From Impatiens glandulifera (Eukaryota; Streptophyta; Magnoliopsida; Ericales; Balsaminaceae): 64,000 nucleotides of DNA. Numbering within the stretch: position 1 is the stretch's first letter; each line of letters opens with the position of its first letter. The translations under genes were made by a program, and so were the position numbers. The notes beneath the pieces are model-generated. The model was not told the origin of the DNA and did no database searches. It saw only the letters and a program-made list of their open reading frames with translations. Below, one piece after another: positions 59,885-64,000 of this stretch. The stretch spans positions 45,877,771 through 45,941,770 of the forward strand of contig NC_061869.1 of the NCBI RefSeq assembly GCF_907164915.1. Direction: 5' to 3'.

Positions 59885-60967
59885 CTAGTCTTCTTTGACA
59901 GTCAGTATATATTCAGTTGAAAATTCTCTTAAATTGACCGTACCAGTCTCTTTTGGAATTACCATCTGATGTCTTCCTAACACAATTTTTGTAGAGAACC
60001 TGTTCATTGAAGATAACATTTCTACTACGAATGATCTTCCTATTTTAATTATCCCAGAAATGATAACCAAACTCGATATCACCATAACCAATGAAAAAAT
60101 ATTTATTAGACTTTGATCAAGCTTGCTCCTATCATATTCATTCATATGAACATATGATAAGCAATCAAATATTTTCAAATAAGAAAGGTTTACCTTTTTA
60201 TTGCTCCAGACTTCTTCAGGAATTCTGAATTTAAGAGGAACAAAGGTTCCCCTGTTTATCAAGTAGACAACAGTATTGATAGCTTCTACCTAGAAGGTTT
60301 TAGGAAGCCCTGCCTGTAATCTCATGCTCCTAGCTCGTTCGTTCAATGTTCGATTCATCCGTTCAACTACTCTATTCTCTTGAGGCATTCGGGAACAGTC
60401 TTCACCATATTGATCTCATTTACATCACAATATTCTTTGAAATCTGAACTGATGTACTCACCTCCGTTGTCAGATCTCAAGAATTTAACTTTCCAATTTA
60501 TTTTATTTTCAACCAAAGTCTTCCATTTTTTGAAAAACCACAAATACATCAGATTTGTTATTCATAAAATATACTCATACCTTTATCGTCGAATCATCTA
60601 TAAACGTCACGTAGTAGTGTAATCCGCCAATAAAAGAAACATGTGCAGGTCCCCACACATCAGTGTGTACCAACTCTAGCCTTTCTTTTTTAAGCTCCTT
60701 CCCAATTTTTAAGAAACTCACCCGTTTTTATTTTCCAAGATTATAGTATTCACATAACTAATGTTCAATAGACTTCAGTTCTAGAATCTGTTCATTCTTC
60801 AAAAGAATTTTCATCCATTTTTCGCTCATATGGCCCAACATGCAATGCCACAACTCATTGTTCTTCGAGTCATCAACTACGGCAATAACTGTTTCTCTAC
60901 AAGTTGAAGTCGTGTATAATGTTCTAATTTTGTGACCTCGAGCAACAAGAATTGCTCCTTTAGTCAT
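59885..60967 (-). pseudogene. Copia integrase, broken
   Basis: The GAG-pre-integrase segment with HC...GHMSEK (LWHCMLGHMSEKWMKIL; 60758-60967) is followed by the catalytic core with FLRSDNGGEYISSDF (60367-60549) and the C-terminal part (59885-60262: LSYLKIFDCLSYVHMNEYDR, then GIIKIGRSFVV). Several stops and frame changes interrupt it. In intact elements this protein inserts the cDNA and makes 5-bp target duplications. Confidence 0.85.
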
Positions 60968-61250
60968 CTTCCACGCACCATTTCTACAACTGAAATTGTG
61001 ACATTTTTATCAAGTTGTGCAATAGAAATTAGAGTGTGCATTAAACCTGGAATGTTTCTTGCCTTATTAATCTTCCAAACATAACCATTTGCCATCTTCA
61101 ATTTGATGTCCCCCATGCCAATAATATCTAGTGTCTCGCCATCTACGAGATAAACTTTCCCACAATTTCCAGCCACATAATTCAACATTAATTCTTTGTG
61201 GGGAGTGGTGTGGAAAGACGCTCCCGAGTCTAAAACTTATGAATCTATCG
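60968..61250 (-). pseudogene. Copia aspartic protease, partly intact
   Basis: The active-site motif DSGAS is readable (followed by FHTTPHKELMLNYV) near 61220, then VYLVDGETLDIIGMGDIKL and IPGLMHTLISIAQLD. The frame from 61188 to 60964 is open but the joins to gag and integrase are broken. The protease would cut the polyprotein. Confidence 0.8.
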
Positions 61251-61269
61251 GGCTATCAACAGACAGAAG

Positions 61270-62089
61270 AAACGCATCACTAACAGATTTTGTAACAACA
61301 TTGGCTGTATCATTTTTATCATCACTGTTTCTCTTCGGTGCTTTGTAGTTCCTCTTCAAATGACTTTCTTTACCACAATTTCAGCACTCAAATGTCTGCC
61401 TAGACTTGGACTAACTCTTCCTACTCCTCTATATAGATCTTCTCTTACCTTAGTTGAAATTTATATCATTACATATGCCCATATTTTCCACATTTAGAGC
61501 AGAACCTTTGAACATTTCACTGGAATTCATTTTACGAACCTCTTCAGCAAGAATACGATCTCTAACTTCAACAAATTTTAGTTTGGCATTTCCAACTAAA
61601 TTACTAATTGTTGCCATCATAGGTTCCAAACTATGGTAGGGATGTTAACAAAATCAGGACATTAACTTCGTCCCCAAAATCAATCTCAACAGATAGCAAT
61701 TGATTCACAATTGTATTGAATTCATTCAAATGAGTAGTGACAGAAGTACCATCAATCATTCTTAAGTAAAAGAGTATTTTTATTAAGTGTACCTTGTTGT
61801 TAGCAGATGGTTTCTCATATATATCAGAAAGAGCTTTCATCAGACCCATAGTATGTCTTCTCTTTTCTACATTGTGAGCAGCCGTATTGGCTAGCGTCAA
61901 TCGGCCAATTCCCAAAATATGTCTATTAAGGAGTTTCCATTCAACTTCATTCATTTTATCTAGTTTCTCACTCAAAGGAGCATGAAGCTTCTTTCCATAG
62001 AGATAATCTTCAATCTACATCCTTTAGAAGGCATAATCTGTCTCATCGAATCTTCCAATCCCATGTCCTATAATGTTCTCGTTTGTCAT
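61270..62089 (-). pseudogene. Copia gag, broken
   Basis: The frame starts at the ATG at 62089 (MTNENIIGHGIGRFDETDYA) and is stopped within about 25 codons near 62029. It is readable again as 61975-61631 (LLNRHILGIGRLTLANTA, then TTHLNEFNTIVNQLLSVEI), the copia gag (UBN2-type) region. The zinc knuckle near 61335-61395 is damaged: it contains a stop, and the last of its C-C-H-C ligands is replaced by tyrosine. Gag would package the RNA in particles. Confidence 0.85.
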
Positions 62090-62115
62090 TGTTTTCAATG
62101 CTCAAATCTAGCCTA

Positions 62116-62130
62116 GCTACTCTAATACCA
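62116..62130 (-). other. Primer binding site (initiator tRNA-Met type)
   Basis: On minus, TGGTATTAGAGTAGC lies two bases after the 5' LTR; it differs slightly from the usual TGGTATCAGAGC. Confidence 0.8.
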
Positions 62131-62132
62131 GT

Positions 62133-62498
62133 TGTTAAGATTTGTATCTCCCAAATCCGACCTGCTTGAAACGATTTGTAAAAAATCAAGAAAGAATAAC
62201 ACAAGAAAACATAGATTTATAGTGGTTCACTTAGATTGAGCTACGTCCACTTCAGTTGTCACCAAATTTCAGTATGAAGAAGAAGGAATACAAAGTTTTT
62301 TGCCTCACACTTTATCTCTCTAAAATTATTTCTTGTTCTTATAAACCCTTAATAATCACATATTTATAGGGTAAACATTAAGGTAATAAAACCTAAATAA
62401 CTCTTAGTCAGGCCCAAGCCCAAAACCAAATACAAACCCAATAAAATCTAATTAACAATTGTAGAGTTTATTATAAGTGTAAGCTTCATAACTCAATA
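62133..62498 (-). repeat. 5' LTR of the copia element (366 bp)
   Basis: TGTTAAGATTTG...ATAACTCAATA on plus; the final TA replaces CA. A match to the left LTR throughout. Confidence 0.92.
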
Positions 62499-62503
62499 CA
62501 CGA

Positions 62504-63811
62504 TTGGCATAATCGAAACAATCGACACAAACGGAACGGAACGACATCGATTCTAATAGTTGGGTCGGTCATTCATCTATAAAGCTTGGTTGTAAGGTTA
62601 AGGTTTTTAGTTTACCCTATTATGTAATAGTTAGGTTTTCTGGTGTATCATATTCTATAATTGCTCTACTTTGTTACTGTGTTCTGTTCTTCATTAAAAT
62701 ATGAAGAAAGAAAAGCAATAAGAATAAGGAAGTCAAAGAATTTATGATGGAAGGTTTAAGGGAGGCAGCTAAAAAGGAAATTGATAAAATTACTAAAGAA
62801 GTTATCCAGAAAAAAATAGGAATGCGGAAAAGGTAAGGAGACAATTACTGATAAAAATTCTAAAGAAAATACAGTAGAAAAATAGGGGAAAATGAAGGAA
62901 TATGGAAGGTTAAGTATAATAAAATAGCAAATCTCTTTGGGATTAAAAATCAAATTATAAAACTATTGATACATGCAAAGAAATGAGAGATTATGCTTAA
63001 CAAACAGAAAATACAGCAAACAACCGTCCAATTGAATATACACTATCTTCAAGATTGGAACCTACTGAAAAATGAAGAATACGAAAAGATAGTAAACTAG
63101 TGAGTGGAAACAATGAGGGAGCTAATGAAGTCCCCAAAATCTAAGACATATACTATTATGAGCAAATCTAGATGGAAGGTAATAAAGTCTGGAAAAAGAA
63201 TGCCGAAAATAAAGTAGAGGATCATGCATACAAAGGTCAAATCTACTTGGGTGAGTTTAAAACAAAAGTTGATATTCTCTACTCTCCTTTTTAATTTAAA
63301 TTACTCACTAAAGTGGAGGAGAAATGCGTCAAAGAATGGGAAAATATAGTTGTTGAGAACTACATAGGAAAGAGTCGTATATCTTTCCTAGTCACCAAGG
63401 AATCACTAATGAAATAATGAGAGTAAAAGGGACTGAAGAAGGTTTGTACAAACATCAATGATCTCTATCTGCAATTCAAAAAGGGAACAAACTTGGATGA
63501 TATTCTAAAATTCGGCATACTTATATTGGATTTAACTATATGAAGCTAGATAGATGGTCTGAAGAATTTAGTCGTTTAAGCAAGTCAAAGGAAACAACCC
63601 AAATATTGTTCAAGCTTAGTAACATCTCAACACACATGTATAATGCAGAAGCTCTAAGTCAAATTACTAGTTTATTAGGAAACCATTATATATGGACCCA
63701 GTTATAGAGAGAGGAGAGCACCTTACTTTTGATAGAATAAGCATTGAAGTACATCCTCAAAGTACATGGCCAAAAAACATGACAATAACTGATAGGAAGG
63801 GAAACCTACAG
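62504..63811 (+). pseudogene. Decayed LINE (L1-type) ORF1 remnant with DUF4283-like region
   Basis: From about 63520 the plus-strand translation reads YMKLDRWSEEFSRLSKSKET, then ILFKLSNISTHMYNAEALSQ and ITSLLGN, and after a one-base shift YMDPVIERGEHLTFDRISIE and VHPQSTWPKNMTITDRKGN. This is the pattern of the DUF4283 region of plant LINE ORF1 (a W/VKL-N-P, a LS-I-S-LG, then D---A---LTFAR--IEV order). Further upstream (62740-63500) only stop-ridden, Lys/Glu-rich frames remain. The expected zinc knuckle and endonuclease/RT are cut off by the next insertion and the window end. Confidence 0.5.
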
Positions 63812-64000
63812 TCAGTGCTGTCAAAATCGCGCGTCAACTCGTCAACTCATCCGAGTTTGCATTTTTACCTAAAGAAATCGAGTCACGAGTCACAAAAAAT
63901 TGCAAGAGTGTAAAATCGATGCTAACTCGCGTGTTGACTCGGTCAAACCGTTGAAAACGTTAAAATCGAAAAAATCGGTAAGTTTTATTATTTCTAATTT
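63812..64000. mobile_element. Left end of another transposon inserted in the LINE remnant (cut by window end)
   Basis: Coding similarity to the LINE ORF stops at CAGTGCTGTCAAAATCGCG, which reads like a terminal inverted repeat of a hAT- or MITE-type element, followed by CG-containing AACTCG(T/C) words. The other end lies beyond the window. Confidence 0.35.

Larger units (their letters stand above)
57782..62498 (-). mobile_element. Near full-length Ty1/copia retrotransposon, minus strand, TSD CACGA
   Basis: It has two direct LTRs (57782-58153 and 62133-62498), a 5-bp duplication CACGA (57777-57781, 62499-62503), a PBS, a polypurine tract and all copia domains in the order gag, protease, integrase, RT, RNase H (minus strand, right to left), 4717 bp in total, the usual size of a TNT1-like element. 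Numerous stops and shifts make it inactive. The outermost dinucleotide of the right LTR is TA instead of CA. Relatives are the fragment at 11985-12767 and the solo LTR at 47587-47941. Confidence 0.93.

Overview
This window is nuclear DNA of a flowering plant, probably a eudicot. The evidence is an intron-bearing plant alpha-tubulin gene with GT-AG introns, very AT-rich intergenic DNA, and dense nested plant transposons (Ty1/copia, probable Ty3/gypsy, hAT, CACTA, PIF/Harbinger-like, SINE-like and LINE remnants). There are no prokaryotic operons and no CRISPR arrays. Every call comes from reading the sequence; no database search was run.

Only two ordinary host genes are well supported. The first is a five-exon alpha-tubulin gene of the TUA1 (pollen-type) class at 6813-9552 (+), which joins to an unbroken 449-residue protein. 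The second is a 78-codon conserved plant protein with a possible N-myristoylation start at 36773-37009 (+), about 0.75 kb downstream of a complete hAT transposon. A third long reading frame (32180-34177, +) is the 665-residue transposase of that hAT element. The element (30696-36014) has matching termini and a perfect 8-bp target duplication, and it carries the 5' end of a dienelactone hydrolase gene plus a 1-kb minisatellite.

Layout: 1-6600 repeats, including a probable gypsy LTR from 3095; 6600-9850 the alpha-tubulin gene; 10.2-14.8 kb a mosaic element copy, a copia fragment and a ~1-kb copia LTR; 16.0-18.4 kb a long inverted-repeat element with inward-facing TATA boxes; 19.7-20.7 kb a small element whose two LTRs lie in inverted orientation inside a 5-bp target duplication; 21.5-23.9 kb a decayed copia element; 24.2-27.7 kb a second gypsy-like LTR; 28.3-30.2 kb the 3' end of another copia element; 30.7-36.0 kb the hAT element; 36.0-37.0 kb the small gene; 38.6-39.3 and 51.8-52.6 kb two related MITEs; 41.3-44.6 kb an array-bearing repeat holding a CACTA element that itself holds a second CACTA element; 44.6-49.2 kb a mosaic repeat with captured exons, including a probable TRM/LONGIFOLIA-type (DUF3741/DUF4378) fragment; 50.5-51.1 kb a hAT MITE; 52.7-57.2 kb a solo LTR containing another LTR-like insertion; 57.8-62.5 kb a near full-length, broken Ty1/copia element on the minus strand; 62.5-64.0 kb a LINE ORF1 remnant.

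Many insertion boundaries could be fixed by target-site duplications read from the sequence (hAT CACACAAG; CACTA ACA and TTT; copia CACGA; solo LTR CACTG; nested LTR ACGTC; inverted-LTR element GATTA; MITEs TAA). These give a relative order of insertion. No multi-gene host pathway is present. The unusual biology is in the mobile elements: gene capture, palindromic structures likely to yield hairpin RNA, and repeated nesting.
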